Assembly (NCBI RefSeq): GCF_004363095.1
Contig: NZ_SNYO01000008.1
Span: 1-64,000, forward strand
Length of the DNA stretch: 64,000 bases
DNA from: Actinomycetospora succinea
Lineage (GTDB): Bacteria; Actinomycetota; Actinomycetes; Mycobacteriales; Pseudonocardiaceae
Direction of reading: 5' to 3'
Shown here: in pieces, positions 19,634 to 28,499 of the stretch
Layout: each line of letters opens with the position of its first letter
Position numbering within the stretch: the stretch's first letter is position 1
Notes under the pieces: generated by a model
Database searches by the model: none
Seen by the model: the letters and a program-made list of their open reading frames with translations, nothing else
What the model was told of the DNA's origin: nothing
Position numbers and translations under genes: made by a program

Positions 19634-20805
19634 GCCCTCGACCGCGTCACGTGCGTGCTGTCGCGGACCGTGCCCACGTACTCCTCGACGAGGTCCTCGA
19701 GCGCCACGAGCCCGACCGTCGTGCCGTGGTCGTCGACGGCGCGGGCGAGGTGGCTGCCCTCGCGGCGCAGGGCCGCGAGCGCCTCGTCGACCGGCGCCGA
19801 GAGCGCCAGCTCGGGCAGTGCGCGGACCCGCTCGACGGGGACCGGGCGGTCGGCGGCCATGTCGTCGGACTGCCCGTCGCCGTCGCCGTTGCCCAGGTCG
19901 AGCACGTCCTTGACGTGCAGGTACCCGTCGAGCGCGACGACCGGGGCGTGCTCGGAGTCGTCGTCGGCCGGCGAGATCGGCGTCGTGCCGGCCTCGAACG
20001 GGTTGGTGTCGAGGCGCGGGTGGGCGTCGGGCGCCTGCCCCGCCTGCACCGGGAACCGCGAGAAGCCTGTCCGGGCGACGGCCTCCTCGACCGCCCCGAC
20101 CGTCGGGTTCGGCGGCAGGACGGTGACGCGGTCCAGGGGGATCGTCACGTCCGCGACCGTGTGCTCGGCCGAGGTCAGCGCCTGGGTCAGCCGGCGGGTC
20201 TGCGAGGCGTCGAGCAGCCCCTCGCGCCGCGACTCCGAGAGCATCTCGGCGATCTCCTGCGGCGTGTACGCCGCCTCCCGCTCGTCGACGGGCGTGACCC
20301 CGAAGAGCCGCAGGACGTGGTTGGCGCACCAGTTCAGCACCGTGATGATCGGGCGCGTCACCTTGAGGAACGCCACCAGCGCGGGCACCAGCCACAGCGA
20401 CGTGCGCTCCGGCCCGGCGATGGCGATGTTCTTCGGGACCATCTCGCCGATGACGATGTGCAGGATCGTCACGATCGTCAGCGCGACCACGAAGGCGATC
20501 GGGTGGATGAGCACCGAGGGGACGCCGAGCGGCTCGAGGACGCCCTCGAGCTGGTGGGCGACCGCGGGCTCGCCGAGCGAGCCGAGGGCCAGCGAGCAGA
20601 TCGTGATGCCCAGCTGGGCGGCCGCCAGCATCATCGAGAGGTGCTCGGAGGCCCGCAGCACCGTCGCCGCGCCGGACGTGCCCTCGGCCTGCAGGGCCTC
20701 GAGGCGGTCGCGGCGGGCGGTGATCAGGGAGAACTCGGCGCCGACGAAGAACGCGTTGGCGAGCAGCAGCGCGAGCATCAGCAGCAGCGCGACGGTGTCG
20801 CTCAT
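19630..20805 (-). CDS. CNNM/HlyC-CorC-type transporter-associated protein
   Basis: A 391-residue membrane protein. An N-terminal CNNM (DUF21) domain with 3-4 helices (about 1-190, FVGAEFSLITARRDRLEAL...GEMVPKNIAIA) precedes a CBS pair (about 200-390, interrupted by an acidic loop near 270-330). Homologues affect Mg2+/Co2+ efflux. It lacks the extra C-terminal CorC domain found in its upstream paralogue. ATGA overlaps on both sides show tight coupling within the operon. Confidence 0.87.
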   Translation of the reverse strand: MSDTVALLLMLALLLANAFFVGAEFSLITARRDRLEALQAEGTSGAATVLRASEHLSMMLAAAQLGITICSLALGSLGEPAVAHQLEGVLEPLGVPSVLIHPIAFVVALTIVTILHIVIGEMVPKNIAIAGPERTSLWLVPALVAFLKVTRPIITVLNWCANHVLRLFGVTPVDEREAAYTPQEIAEMLSESRREGLLDASQTRRLTQALTSAEHTVADVTIPLDRVTVLPPNPTVGAVEEAVARTGFSRFPVQAGQAPDAHPRLDTNPFEAGTTPISPADDDSEHAPVVALDGYLHVKDVLDLGNGDGDGQSDDMAADRPVPVERVRALPELALSAPVDEALAALRREGSHLARAVDDHGTTVGLVALEDLVEEYVGTVRDSTHVTRSRA

Positions 20806-22157
20806 GCGGGCGCCTCCGTCCCGTCGGTGGTGACCGCGGCCGGGACCTGGGGTGGTCGCACCACCCGGACCTCGGCGATCCGCCGGTCGTCGACGCGGGT
20901 GACGATCAGCTGCCACTCGTCGCAGGTGACGGCGTCGCCGACGTTCGCGAGCCGCTGCAGCTCGGCGACGATGTAGCCGGCGAGCGTCTCGTAGACCTCG
21001 CTCTCGGGGAACGACCAGCCGACGGCGTCGGCGAGCTCGTCCGGCCGCAGCATCCCGGAGACGATCCAGGTGTCGTCGCCCTCGCCGCGCACGCGGGCGG
21101 CCTCGCCGCGGTCGTGCTCGTCGCGGACGTCGCCGACGATCTCCTCGACGAGGTCCTCCAGGGTGACGATGCCGGCGGTGCCGCCGTACTCGTCGACCAC
21201 CAGCGCCATCTGCAGCCCGGCGCCGCGCAGGCGGTCGAGCAGCTCGTCGCCGTCGAGGGAGTCGGGCACGGTGGTGGCGGTACGCATGAGGTTGCGCAGC
21301 TTGGTGGTGGGGCGCTTGGCGCGTGGCTCCGAGAACGCCTGCTTGACGTGGACGACCCCGCGGATGTCGTCGAGGTCGCGGTCGACCACGGGGAACCGGG
21401 AGAACCCGGTGCGCACGGTGGCGGCGAGCAGGTCGTCGACGGTGGCGTCCTGGGAGAGCGACTCGACCCGTACGCGCGGGGTCATCAGCTCGTCGGCCCG
21501 GCGCTCACCGACGCGCAGCGAGCGCGCCATCACCTCGGCGGTGCCCTCGTCGAGCGTGCCCTGCTGGGCGCTCGTGGCCACCAGCGAGCCGAGCTCCTGC
21601 GGCGAGCGCGCCGAGCGCAGCTCCTCCGCGGGCTCGACGCCGAGGCGCCGGACGATCCAGTTGGCCGAGCCGTTGAGCCCGCTGATGAAGAACGAGAACA
21701 CCCGCGAGAAGCCGGCCTGGATGCCGGCGACCATCCGCGCGGTGCCCATCGGGCGGGCGATCGCGAGGTTCTTCGGCACCAGCTCGCCGAAGGTCATCGA
21801 GAGCGCGGTGGCGACGATCAGCGCGATCACCGCCGCCGTGCCGCCGGCCGCGCCCGCGGGCAGCCCGAGGTCCTCGAGCAGCGGCGAGATCAGCGTCGCG
21901 ATCGCGGGCTCGGAGAGGTAACCGGTGATCAGCGTGGTGATCGTGATGCCGAGCTGGGCGCCGGAGAGCTCGAAGGAGAGGTTGCGGTGCGCGCGCTGCA
22001 CGATCTTCGACCGGCGGTCGCCGACCTCGGCGACGTGGTTGTCGATCTGGCTGCGCTCGAGGCTGGTCAGGGAGAACTCGGCCGCGACGAAGATGGCGGT
22101 GCCGAAGGTGACGGCGACGAACCCGACGAGTCCGAGCACCGACAGGAGGACGTCCAC
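20802..22157 (-). CDS. CNNM/HlyC-CorC-type protein with C-terminal CorC_HlyC domain
   Basis: A 451-residue membrane protein. A DUF21 domain (about 1-195, FVAAEFSLTSLERSQIDNH...GELVPKNLAIARP) is followed by two CBS units (about 215-340) and a CorC_HlyC domain (about 360-435) of the type found in Mg/Co efflux proteins. It pairs with the next gene as a paralogous set. The GTG at 22157 is selected because GAGGAG lies just before it; upstream in-frame sequence belongs to the preceding spacer. Confidence 0.87.
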   Translation of the reverse strand: MDVLLSVLGLVGFVAVTFGTAIFVAAEFSLTSLERSQIDNHVAEVGDRRSKIVQRAHRNLSFELSGAQLGITITTLITGYLSEPAIATLISPLLEDLGLPAGAAGGTAAVIALIVATALSMTFGELVPKNLAIARPMGTARMVAGIQAGFSRVFSFFISGLNGSANWIVRRLGVEPAEELRSARSPQELGSLVATSAQQGTLDEGTAEVMARSLRVGERRADELMTPRVRVESLSQDATVDDLLAATVRTGFSRFPVVDRDLDDIRGVVHVKQAFSEPRAKRPTTKLRNLMRTATTVPDSLDGDELLDRLRGAGLQMALVVDEYGGTAGIVTLEDLVEEIVGDVRDEHDRGEAARVRGEGDDTWIVSGMLRPDELADAVGWSFPESEVYETLAGYIVAELQRLANVGDAVTCDEWQLIVTRVDDRRIAEVRVVRPPQVPAAVTTDGTEAPA

Positions 22158-22176
22158 GATCTCCTCTGTCCCCGAC

Positions 22177-22641
22177 TCAGCCCGTCGCCAACCGGGCCGG
22201 GAAGCCGCCGGTGGCAATCGGCCCCCAGCGTTCCACCGTCAGCCGGATCAGCGACTTGCCCTGGCGCGACATCGCCTCGCGGTACTCGTCCCAGTCGGAG
22301 TGCTCGCCGGAGATCGACCGGAAGTACTCCACCAGCGGCTCGAGCGCGTCGGGGAGGTCGAGGACCTCGGCGGTGCCCTCGACGTGCACCCACGGACCGT
22401 CGAAGTCGTCGGAGAGCACGCACATGGCCACCCGCGGGTCGCGGCGGATGTTGGTGACCTTGGCGCGCTCGGGGTAGGTCGACACGAGCAGGCGCCCCTG
22501 CGCGTCGATGCCCAGCGTGACGGGCGAGGTCTGGTCGCCGCCGTCGCCGCGCCGGGTCACGACGATCGCCTTGTGCCGCGTCCGCAGGAACGCGTCGAGC
22601 TCCTCGCGTCCCACGCGGTCGTTCGTCGCCACGTTCACCAT
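22177..22641 (-). CDS. PPOX-class F420-dependent oxidoreductase
   Basis: A 154-residue split-barrel flavin/deazaflavin protein (TRHKAIVVTRRGDGG...VTLGIDAQGRLLVSTYPERAKVTNIRRDPRVAMCV). The family (Rv1155-like) binds F420 or FMN and reduces diverse substrates. The substrate is unknown. It is the first gene of the operon running to 18650, 19 bp before the first CNNM gene. The ATG at 22641 is preferred to an upstream one at 22671 because the family begins close to this point. Confidence 0.82.
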   Translation of the reverse strand: MVNVATNDRVGREELDAFLRTRHKAIVVTRRGDGGDQTSPVTLGIDAQGRLLVSTYPERAKVTNIRRDPRVAMCVLSDDFDGPWVHVEGTAEVLDLPDALEPLVEYFRSISGEHSDWDEYREAMSRQGKSLIRLTVERWGPIATGGFPARLATG

Positions 22642-22678
22642 GGCGACGAGCGTAGCCGCGGGGGCGGGCACCGCCCTC

Positions 22679-22684
22679 TACGGT
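22679..22684 (+). promoter_or_regulatory. -10 element of a leaderless SDR transcript
   Basis: TACGGT, 7 bases, then GTG at 22692. Confidence 0.5.
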
Positions 22685-22691
22685 GATCACC

Positions 22692-23435
22692 GTGGGAGCG
22701 CTGGACGGGCTGGACGGGCGGCGGGTGGTGGTGACCGGCGCGTCCTCGGGCATCGGGGCCGCGGTGGTGCGGGCGGCGGCCGCCGCCGGGGCCCGCGTCG
22801 GGCTGCTGGCCCGGCGCGCGGACCGGCTCGCGACCCTCGCCGAGGAGGTCGGCGGACACGCCGCTGTCGCCGACGTCACCGACGCGGCGGCCGTCACGCG
22901 GGCGGTCGACGAGCTCGCCGGCGCCCTCGGCGGGATCGACGCCGTGGTGGCCGCCGCCGGGACGATGCACCTGGGCGCGGTGGGGGAGACGGACCCGGAG
23001 CGCTGGCGCGAGGTGTTCGACGTCAACGTGCACGGCCTGCTCGCGACGGCCCGCGCGGCGCTGCCGCACCTGGGCGACGGCGCGAGCTGGGTGACGATCT
23101 CCTCGATGTCCGGGCGGCGCGTGCCCTCGGCGGCGGGCGGGGTCTACGCGGCGAGCAAGCACGCCGCGCACGCCGTCGACGAGACCCTGCGCCGGGAGGC
23201 CGGCGCGCGGGGGGTCCGCGTCACCACCGTCGCGCCGGGCTTCGTCGCCACCGACCTCATGGCCGGTGACGAGCCCGGGCGCGACGACGTCACGGCCTTC
23301 CGCGAGCGGATGCACGGCCTGGGCCTGACGCCCGAGCAGGTCGCCGCCGCCGTGGTGCACGTGCTCGGCCTGCCGCCCGAGGTGTGCGTCGTGGAGTACG
23401 CGCTGGTGGCGACCGCGCAGCAGCGGGAGACGTAG
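22692..23435 (+). CDS. SDR family NAD(P)-dependent oxidoreductase
   Basis: A 247-residue classical short-chain dehydrogenase. The coenzyme loop is TGASSGIG. The catalytic motif is YAASKHA, with the Ser in SSMSGRR. The C-terminal PPEVCVVEYALVATAQQ is typical of YdfG-like serine/3-hydroxy acid dehydrogenases. The substrate is unproven. A GTG at 22683 gives three more residues, but the leaderless promoter box favours 22692. Confidence 0.83.
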   Translation: MGALDGLDGRRVVVTGASSGIGAAVVRAAAAAGARVGLLARRADRLATLAEEVGGHAAVADVTDAAAVTRAVDELAGALGGIDAVVAAAGTMHLGAVGETDPERWREVFDVNVHGLLATARAALPHLGDGASWVTISSMSGRRVPSAAGGVYAASKHAAHAVDETLRREAGARGVRVTTVAPGFVATDLMAGDEPGRDDVTAFRERMHGLGLTPEQVAAAVVHVLGLPPEVCVVEYALVATAQQRET

Positions 23436-23556
23436 CGTGCGGAGCTCGACCCGTCGGCCGGGAGTGAGGTGAGCTGCGCCGCAGCCGGTGGCGGGGCACC
23501 CCACGTCCCCGACGACAATGTGCCGCCATGTGCGACGGAGCCCGGGGGATGAGCCG

Positions 23557-24489
23557 GTGAGCGGCAGCCCGTTCGTCGATTTCGACCGTGCGTCCTGGGC
23601 GCAGCTGCGCGACACGAGCGCGGTGCCCCTGACCGCCGAGGAGCTCGAGGAGCTGCGCTCGCTGGGCGACCCGGTCGACCTCGACGAGGTGCGCGACGTC
23701 TACCTGCCGGTCTCGCGCCTGCTGGACCTGCACGTCCGGGCGAACACGGGGCTGCTCGACGCCTACCGGCGGTTCCTGCGCCAGGACGAGGAGGCGACGC
23801 CGTTCGTCATCGGCATCGCCGGGTCGGTGTCGGTGGGCAAGTCGACGACCGCACGGCTGCTGCGCCTGCTGCTGGCGCGCTGGGACGACCACCCCGACGT
23901 CGCCCTGGTGACCACCGACGGGTTCCTGCACCCGAACGCCGAGCTGGAGCGCCGCGGCCTCATGCGCCGCAAGGGCTTCCCGGAGTCCTACGACCGGCGC
24001 GCCCTGCTGCGCTTCGTCGCCGACATCAAGGCGGGCAAGCCCGAGGTGCCCGTCCCGATGTACTCGCACCTCGTCTACGACGTCCTCGACGAGCAGCGGA
24101 TCGTGTCGCGGCCGGACATCCTCGTGCTCGAGGGCCTCAACGTGCTCCAGCCGGCGCCCCAGACCGGCGAGCGGGCGAGCGCCCTGGCCGTCTCGGACCT
24201 CATCGACTTCTCCATCTACGTCGACGCCCATCCGAGTGATGTCCGCCGCTGGTACGTGGAGCGCTTCCTGGCCCTGCGGGAGACCGCCTTCCGCGACCCG
24301 GCGTCGTACTTCCGCCGCTACGCCGAGATGGACGAGGACGCGGCCCGGGCCCAGGCCGCGCGGCTGTGGGACGAGATCAACGGCCCGAACCTGCGGATGA
24401 ACATCGCGCCGACCCGCTCCCGGGCCGGTCTGGTGCTCACCAAGGGCGGCGATCACTCGGTCAGACGCATCCGGCTGCGCAAGCTCTGA
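23557..24489 (+). CDS. coaA: type I pantothenate kinase
   Basis: Phosphorylates pantothenate in the first step of coenzyme A synthesis. The 310-residue protein has the P-loop [10 protein letters not shown] near residue 90, [28 protein letters not shown], and the ending [11 protein letters not shown], all as in mycobacterial CoaA. The GTG at 23557 aligns with the usual N-terminus (PFVDFDR). A 10-codon reading frame (23528-23560) ends in a GTGA overlap with this start and may couple translation. The gene stands alone between an SDR and a MarR gene. Confidence 0.95.
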   Translation: MSGSPFVDFDRASWAQLRDTSAVPLTAEELEELRSLGDPVDLDEVRDVYLPVSRLLDLHVRANTGLLDAYRRFLRQDEEATPFVIGIAGSVSVGKSTTARLLRLLLARWDDHPDVALVTTDGFLHPNAELERRGLMRRKGFPESYDRRALLRFVADIKAGKPEVPVPMYSHLVYDVLDEQRIVSRPDILVLEGLNVLQPAPQTGERASALAVSDLIDFSIYVDAHPSDVRRWYVERFLALRETAFRDPASYFRRYAEMDEDAARAQAARLWDEINGPNLRMNIAPTRSRAGLVLTKGGDHSVRRIRLRKL

Positions 24490-24522
24490 CCGCTCCGTGA
24501 CAGGCCCGTGGGACCATGAGGC

Positions 24523-24990
24523 ATGTCCACTTCCGCCACCGGGACGCAGACGGGCCCGTCCGGTGGGTCCGGATCGTCCGATCCCGACCTCCCGTCGCGT
24601 CTGCGGCTCGCCATCGGCCGGCTCAACCGCCGCATCCGCGTCGACTCCGCGGCGGCGCTCCCGCCGCTGCAGACGTCGGTGCTGGCCACGCTCGAGGACC
24701 ACGCCCCGCTGCGCCTCTCCGAGCTGGCGCGCCGGGAGGCGGTCACCCCGCCGACCATGAGCCGGGTGCTGGCCGCCCTCGACGACGCGGGCCTGCTGAT
24801 CCGCACCCCGGATCCCCAGGACGCGCGGTCCGCGCTGATCCACCTCTCCGAGGAGGGGCACGCCGCCATACGGCGTATCCGCACCGAGCGCACCGCGTCG
24901 CTCGCACAACGGCTCGACCGCCTGGACTCCCAGCAGCGGGCGGCCCTCGAGGCGGCGCTGCCGGCCCTCGAGGTCCTCGTGGAGGAGTAG
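24523..24990 (+). CDS. MarR-family transcriptional regulator
   Basis: A 155-residue regulator. The winged helix-turn-helix is central (RLSELARREAVTPPTMSRVLAALDDAGLLIRT, about 66-97). The beta wing carries the characteristic DPQDARSALIHLSEEG. Helical dimerisation ends flank it. A Gly/Ser-rich N-terminal tail (about 1-22) may be disordered. The effector is unknown; the DinB gene 59 bp downstream is a possible target. Confidence 0.87.
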   Translation: MSTSATGTQTGPSGGSGSSDPDLPSRLRLAIGRLNRRIRVDSAAALPPLQTSVLATLEDHAPLRLSELARREAVTPPTMSRVLAALDDAGLLIRTPDPQDARSALIHLSEEGHAAIRRIRTERTASLAQRLDRLDSQQRAALEAALPALEVLVEE

Positions 24991-25049
24991 CGGATCCCCC
25001 GCGCGGTGTAACGTTCCGCGGTCGCCCGACGACGGACGGTGTGTCAGGT

Positions 25050-25634
25050 GTGAGCGATACGACTCCGGGAGAGCCGGTGCCGCTGTTCCAGGCCCCCCTG
25101 CAACCCCGCCCGTCGCCGCCCGAGGTGGCCGACGAGCGCGAGGCCCTCGAAGGCTGGCTCGACTACTTCCGCGCGCTCGTCGTGCACGCCCTCGACGGGC
25201 TGGACGAGGAGACGCTGCGCCGGCGGGTGCCCGACGAGCACGGCCCGAGCCTGCTCGCGATCGTCAAGCACCTCGCCGAGCTCGAGCGCACGTGGCTCGT
25301 CGAGCGCTGGGGTGGGCGCGGCGGCCGCCACGTCCCGAGCTACGTCGATGAGGACGTGCCCGGGTTCCGCCTCGCGGACGTCGAGAGCCCGGACGAGGTC
25401 GTCGGCAACTACCTCGAGGTGTGCGAGAAGGGCCGCGACGCGCTCGCCGGCGCCGAGTCCCTCGACGACGCCGTCCGCGACGACCGGCGCGGCCACATCG
25501 AGCTGCGCTGGATCCTGCTGCACCTCATCACCGAGACCGCCCGCTACGCCGGGCAGGCCCAGGTGCTGCGCAACGCCGCCGCCGACCTCACGGGGGCCCA
25601 CCCGGAGCCGCAGGACGACGAGGAGCCGGTCTAG
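25050..25634 (+). CDS. DinB/DUF664 family protein
   Basis: A 194-residue four-helix-bundle protein of the DinB/YfiT type. It has the metal-binding His pattern of the family (VKHLAELERTWL near residue 75 and LRWILLHLITETARYAGQ near 155). Members include mycothiol-dependent and other thiol transferases; the exact activity is unknown. The GTG at 25050 starts the conserved part. It ends directly next to the stop of the convergent DUF427 gene (25635), with no spacer. Confidence 0.8.
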   Translation: MSDTTPGEPVPLFQAPLQPRPSPPEVADEREALEGWLDYFRALVVHALDGLDEETLRRRVPDEHGPSLLAIVKHLAELERTWLVERWGGRGGRHVPSYVDEDVPGFRLADVESPDEVVGNYLEVCEKGRDALAGAESLDDAVRDDRRGHIELRWILLHLITETARYAGQAQVLRNAAADLTGAHPEPQDDEEPV

Positions 25635-26429
25635 CTACCGGACCTCGGCGGCCACCGTCAGGTCGTCGTGCGCGAAGCACACGAGGTCCTCGATGGCGCG
25701 GGACTCGTCGGTGGGCTGCTCGTAGGACCACGCGGCGTCGGAGAGCACGCGCCCGTCGGGCAGGCGCACCGAGTAGTAGGTCGCGTAGCCCTTGTACGGG
25801 CAGGTCGTGCGCTTGCCGGAGGGCTCGAGCGTCGCCGAGATCGCGTCACGCGGGACGTAGAGGCGGTCGACCAGGCCGGTCTCGCCCAGCAGCACTCCGC
25901 CGTCCGCGTCGGCCACGGTGACGCCGTCGGTGGTCGTGACGGTCACGTGGCGGCTCGTGTGGCGCAGGCTCACGCGGTGGTACGGGTCGGGCAGGCGCCC
26001 GATGACCTCGTCGTCCTCGTCGAACCAGCGGTCGGCGGCCTCCGGGGCCAGCACCGCGAGCCCGGCCAGCCACGACGACTCCGCGATCGGGTCCGGGTAG
26101 GACCACACCGCGTCCGGCACCACCCGGTCGCCCACCCGCAGCGAGCGGTAGGTCGCGTCGCCCTTGAACGGGCAGTGGGTGGTGGTGTCGCTGGGCTCGA
26201 GGAGATCGGCCCGGAAGTCCTCCTCGGGCACGTAGAGCTGCGGGGGCAGCCCGGTCTCGAACAGCAGCGCGCCGCGGGTCGTGTCGAGCACGGTCACCCC
26301 GTCGACCTCGGCGCGCACGCGCCGCGTGAACGGCTCGAGCAGCAGGGAGTGCGCCGGGCCCTCGACGGTGAACGTCCGGGTCTCGGGCACCTTGCGCGAC
26401 AACGGGCCACCGAACATGGTCAGGGCCAC
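25635..26429 (-). CDS. double DUF427 domain protein
   Basis: A 264-residue protein with two DUF427 units (about 35-130 and 150-250). Each has the signature CPFKGDATY/CPYKGYATYY followed by a WSYPDP/WSYEQP motif. The fold is a beta-tent. No biochemical role is known. The GTG at 26429 is chosen because GGAGG lies 5 bases before it; ATG at 26417 is the alternative. Confidence 0.82.
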   Translation of the reverse strand: MALTMFGGPLSRKVPETRTFTVEGPAHSLLLEPFTRRVRAEVDGVTVLDTTRGALLFETGLPPQLYVPEEDFRADLLEPSDTTTHCPFKGDATYRSLRVGDRVVPDAVWSYPDPIAESSWLAGLAVLAPEAADRWFDEDDEVIGRLPDPYHRVSLRHTSRHVTVTTTDGVTVADADGGVLLGETGLVDRLYVPRDAISATLEPSGKRTTCPYKGYATYYSVRLPDGRVLSDAAWSYEQPTDESRAIEDLVCFAHDDLTVAAEVR

Positions 26430-26497
26430 GACGACCTCCAGAGCTGGGGACTGCACCTGTTCCGTGCAACCCGGCGCGCGTCGGCGCGCATTCCCGC

Positions 26498-27157
26498 TCA
26501 GGTGCCGGTGGTCGCGGCGCCCGCCGCGGTCACCGCGGCGATCGCGCCGTAGACGTCGGCGATCGCCCGGCGGACGGCCTCGCCGGCCCACTCGCCCTCG
26601 GCGATGACCTTGCTGCGGTCGCGCAGCGCGCGCTTCGGGACCTGTCCCTCGGGGACGACCTTGTGCTCGGCGCGGACCGCGCGCAGGAGGGCGACGAGCG
26701 CCGCGTCGTCGGTGGTCGGCGCCACCCCGTCGACGAGGACCGAGCGCATCCGGCCCGCGACGGCGTCACGGCGGCGACGGTCGGCGGCGGGGTAGTACGG
26801 GGTGCGCGCCATGCCGAGGAACGTGCGCTCCTCGAGGCGCACGGACCCGTCGTGCACGAGCCCGGCCATCAGCGGGTCCTTGACCCGGCTCTGCAGCTTC
26901 TCGATCGCCGCCTTCGGCGTCGGGTCGGTGGGGAGGCGCTCGAGCGCGAGGTCGAGGACGTGGTCGCCGGTCGGCGTGCGGTCGCCGATCCCCATGACGG
27001 TCTTCCAGCGGCGCTCCTCGAGGCGGGCGCGGTCGTCCAGCACGAGCTGGAGGACGACGGCGCCGGCGAGCCCGCGCGGCAGGGACGTCGAGTCCACCAG
27101 GGGCGCGCCGGTGTCGGGGTCGTGCAGGAGCAGGGCCAGGTCCTCGGCGGTGCGCAT
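26498..27157 (-). CDS. GPP34 (GOLPH3/Vps74-like) family protein
   Basis: A 219-residue, mostly helical soluble protein. The start TAEDLALLLHDPDTGAPLVDSTSL and the segment AGAVVLQLVLDDRARLEE are typical of the actinobacterial GPP34 family. Eukaryotic relatives bind phosphatidylinositol 4-phosphate at the Golgi. Bacterial function is unknown. The single gene lies divergent to the DUF2071 gene. Confidence 0.8.
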   Translation of the reverse strand: MRTAEDLALLLHDPDTGAPLVDSTSLPRGLAGAVVLQLVLDDRARLEERRWKTVMGIGDRTPTGDHVLDLALERLPTDPTPKAAIEKLQSRVKDPLMAGLVHDGSVRLEERTFLGMARTPYYPAADRRRRDAVAGRMRSVLVDGVAPTTDDAALVALLRAVRAEHKVVPEGQVPKRALRDRSKVIAEGEWAGEAVRRAIADVYGAIAAVTAAGAATTGT

Positions 27158-27250
27158 GACGTCATCGTGGCGGGCCGCGACCCCGCGTCGCCTCCTCCTC
27201 GGGGCGGAGATCGGGGTGTGGCGGGCCGCCGCGAGGGGGAGGCTCCGGGC

Positions 27251-27961
27251 GTGACCGAGCCCGTGACCCGCGAGGCCCCCGGCTACGCCGGGCCGACGAT
27301 GATGACCCAGCGCTGGCGCGACGTCGCGTTCCTGCACTGGGCGGTCGACCCAGCGCTCGTGGCGCCGCTGCTGCCGCCCGGCGTGCACCCGGACGTGCAC
27401 GACGGCGTCACCTGGGTCGGGCTCGTGCCGTTCCGCATGGTCGGCGCCGGTGTGCTGCGCGGGCCGTCGGTGCCCTGGTTCGGGACGTTCGCCGAGACCA
27501 ACGTCCGCTGCTACACCGTCGACGACCGCGGCGTCCGCGGCATCGTCTTCCGCAGCCTCGACGCCACGCGCCTCGCGGTCGTCGCCGGCGCGCGGGCCGC
27601 GTTCGGGCTGCCGTACCGGTGGGCGTCGATGGCGGTCACCGACGACGCCGACGAGCACACGTACGTGACCCGCCGCCCGCACCCGAGCCGGGTGCGGGTC
27701 CGGGTCGGCGACCCCCGGCCGGCTAACTCTCTCGAGGACTTCCTCACCGCCCGGTGGGGCCTGCACGAGCGCCACGCGCGCCGGGACTGGTACGTCCCCA
27801 ACGTTCACGAGCCGTGGCCGCTGTACGACGCCGAGGTCCTCGACCTCGACGACACGCTCCTCGCCGCCGCGGGCTTCCCGGACCTCGCCGACCGTCCGCC
27901 GGACCACGTGCTGTGGTCGCCCGGGGTGTCGGTCCGGTTCGGGTTCCCGCGGCGGCGCTGA
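27251..27961 (+). CDS. DUF2071 (YqjF-like) family protein
   Basis: A 236-residue soluble protein with an acetoacetate decarboxylase-like beta fold. Signature segments are TQRWRDVAFLHWAVDPALVAPLLPPGV at the N-terminus, the middle FAETNVRCYTVDDRGVRGIVFRSLDA, and the C-terminal HEPWPLYDAEVLDL. The function is unknown. The GTG at 27251 precedes the conserved region. A convergent small membrane protein gene follows after 18 bp. Confidence 0.8.
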   Translation: MTEPVTREAPGYAGPTMMTQRWRDVAFLHWAVDPALVAPLLPPGVHPDVHDGVTWVGLVPFRMVGAGVLRGPSVPWFGTFAETNVRCYTVDDRGVRGIVFRSLDATRLAVVAGARAAFGLPYRWASMAVTDDADEHTYVTRRPHPSRVRVRVGDPRPANSLEDFLTARWGLHERHARRDWYVPNVHEPWPLYDAEVLDLDDTLLAAAGFPDLADRPPDHVLWSPGVSVRFGFPRRR

Positions 27962-27979
27962 AGCCTCCTCATGGGGTCG

Positions 27980-28387
27980 TCACCGGCGTCGCAGGCCCGT
28001 CGCCCACTGGAGGTCGGCGAACACCGCCACGGCCGCGGCCTGGGCGAGGACGACGACCGCGCCGAGCACGGTCAGCTGCTCCCACGCGCCGACCGCGAGC
28101 CCGACGCTCATCAGCACCCAGGCGCTGTTGCCGAGCACGACGACCCAGGTCGCGGGGTGGGGGATCGCCGGGCGCGCCGCGAGCAGCACGAGCCCGGTGG
28201 CGTAGACGACGAGGAACACGCCCACGCCGAGCAGCAGGGGCGTGGACAGGCCGAGCAGCGTGTCGAGCACGCCGGCGCCGGCCGCGGCGGCGACCCCCAG
28301 GGCGCCGGAGGCGGCGGCGTCGAGGCGCAGGACGCCGCGCAGGGTGCGCTGGGTGTCGGTGACGGGGGTGGTGGTCGTGGTGCTCAT
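27980..28387 (-). CDS. four-helix integral membrane protein of unknown function
   Basis: A 135-residue protein with about four hydrophobic helices. It begins with a Thr-rich tail and TLRGVLRLDAAASGALG. The pattern recalls small actinobacterial DUF-type membrane proteins, but I cannot name the family with confidence. The ATG at 28387 has an excellent ribosome site (GAGGAGG). It is divergent from an XRE-type regulator 113 bp away, a candidate controller. Confidence 0.7.
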   Translation of the reverse strand: MSTTTTTPVTDTQRTLRGVLRLDAAASGALGVAAAAGAGVLDTLLGLSTPLLLGVGVFLVVYATGLVLLAARPAIPHPATWVVVLGNSAWVLMSVGLAVGAWEQLTVLGAVVVLAQAAAVAVFADLQWATGLRRR

Positions 28388-28486
28388 GGGGCCTCCTCGC
28401 TCGGGGTTGTCGGGGAGAACCCTGCGGCGCCGCGGGTAAGCGGGTCGATGACCTCGGAGGTCATGGCCGCCGGAGCGGGCGCGCCC

Positions 28487-28492
28487 TAGCGT
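28487..28492 (+). promoter_or_regulatory. -10 element of the leaderless XRE-type regulator
   Basis: TAGCGT, 7 bases, then GTG at 28500. Confidence 0.5.
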
Positions 28493-28499
28493 CGTGGCC

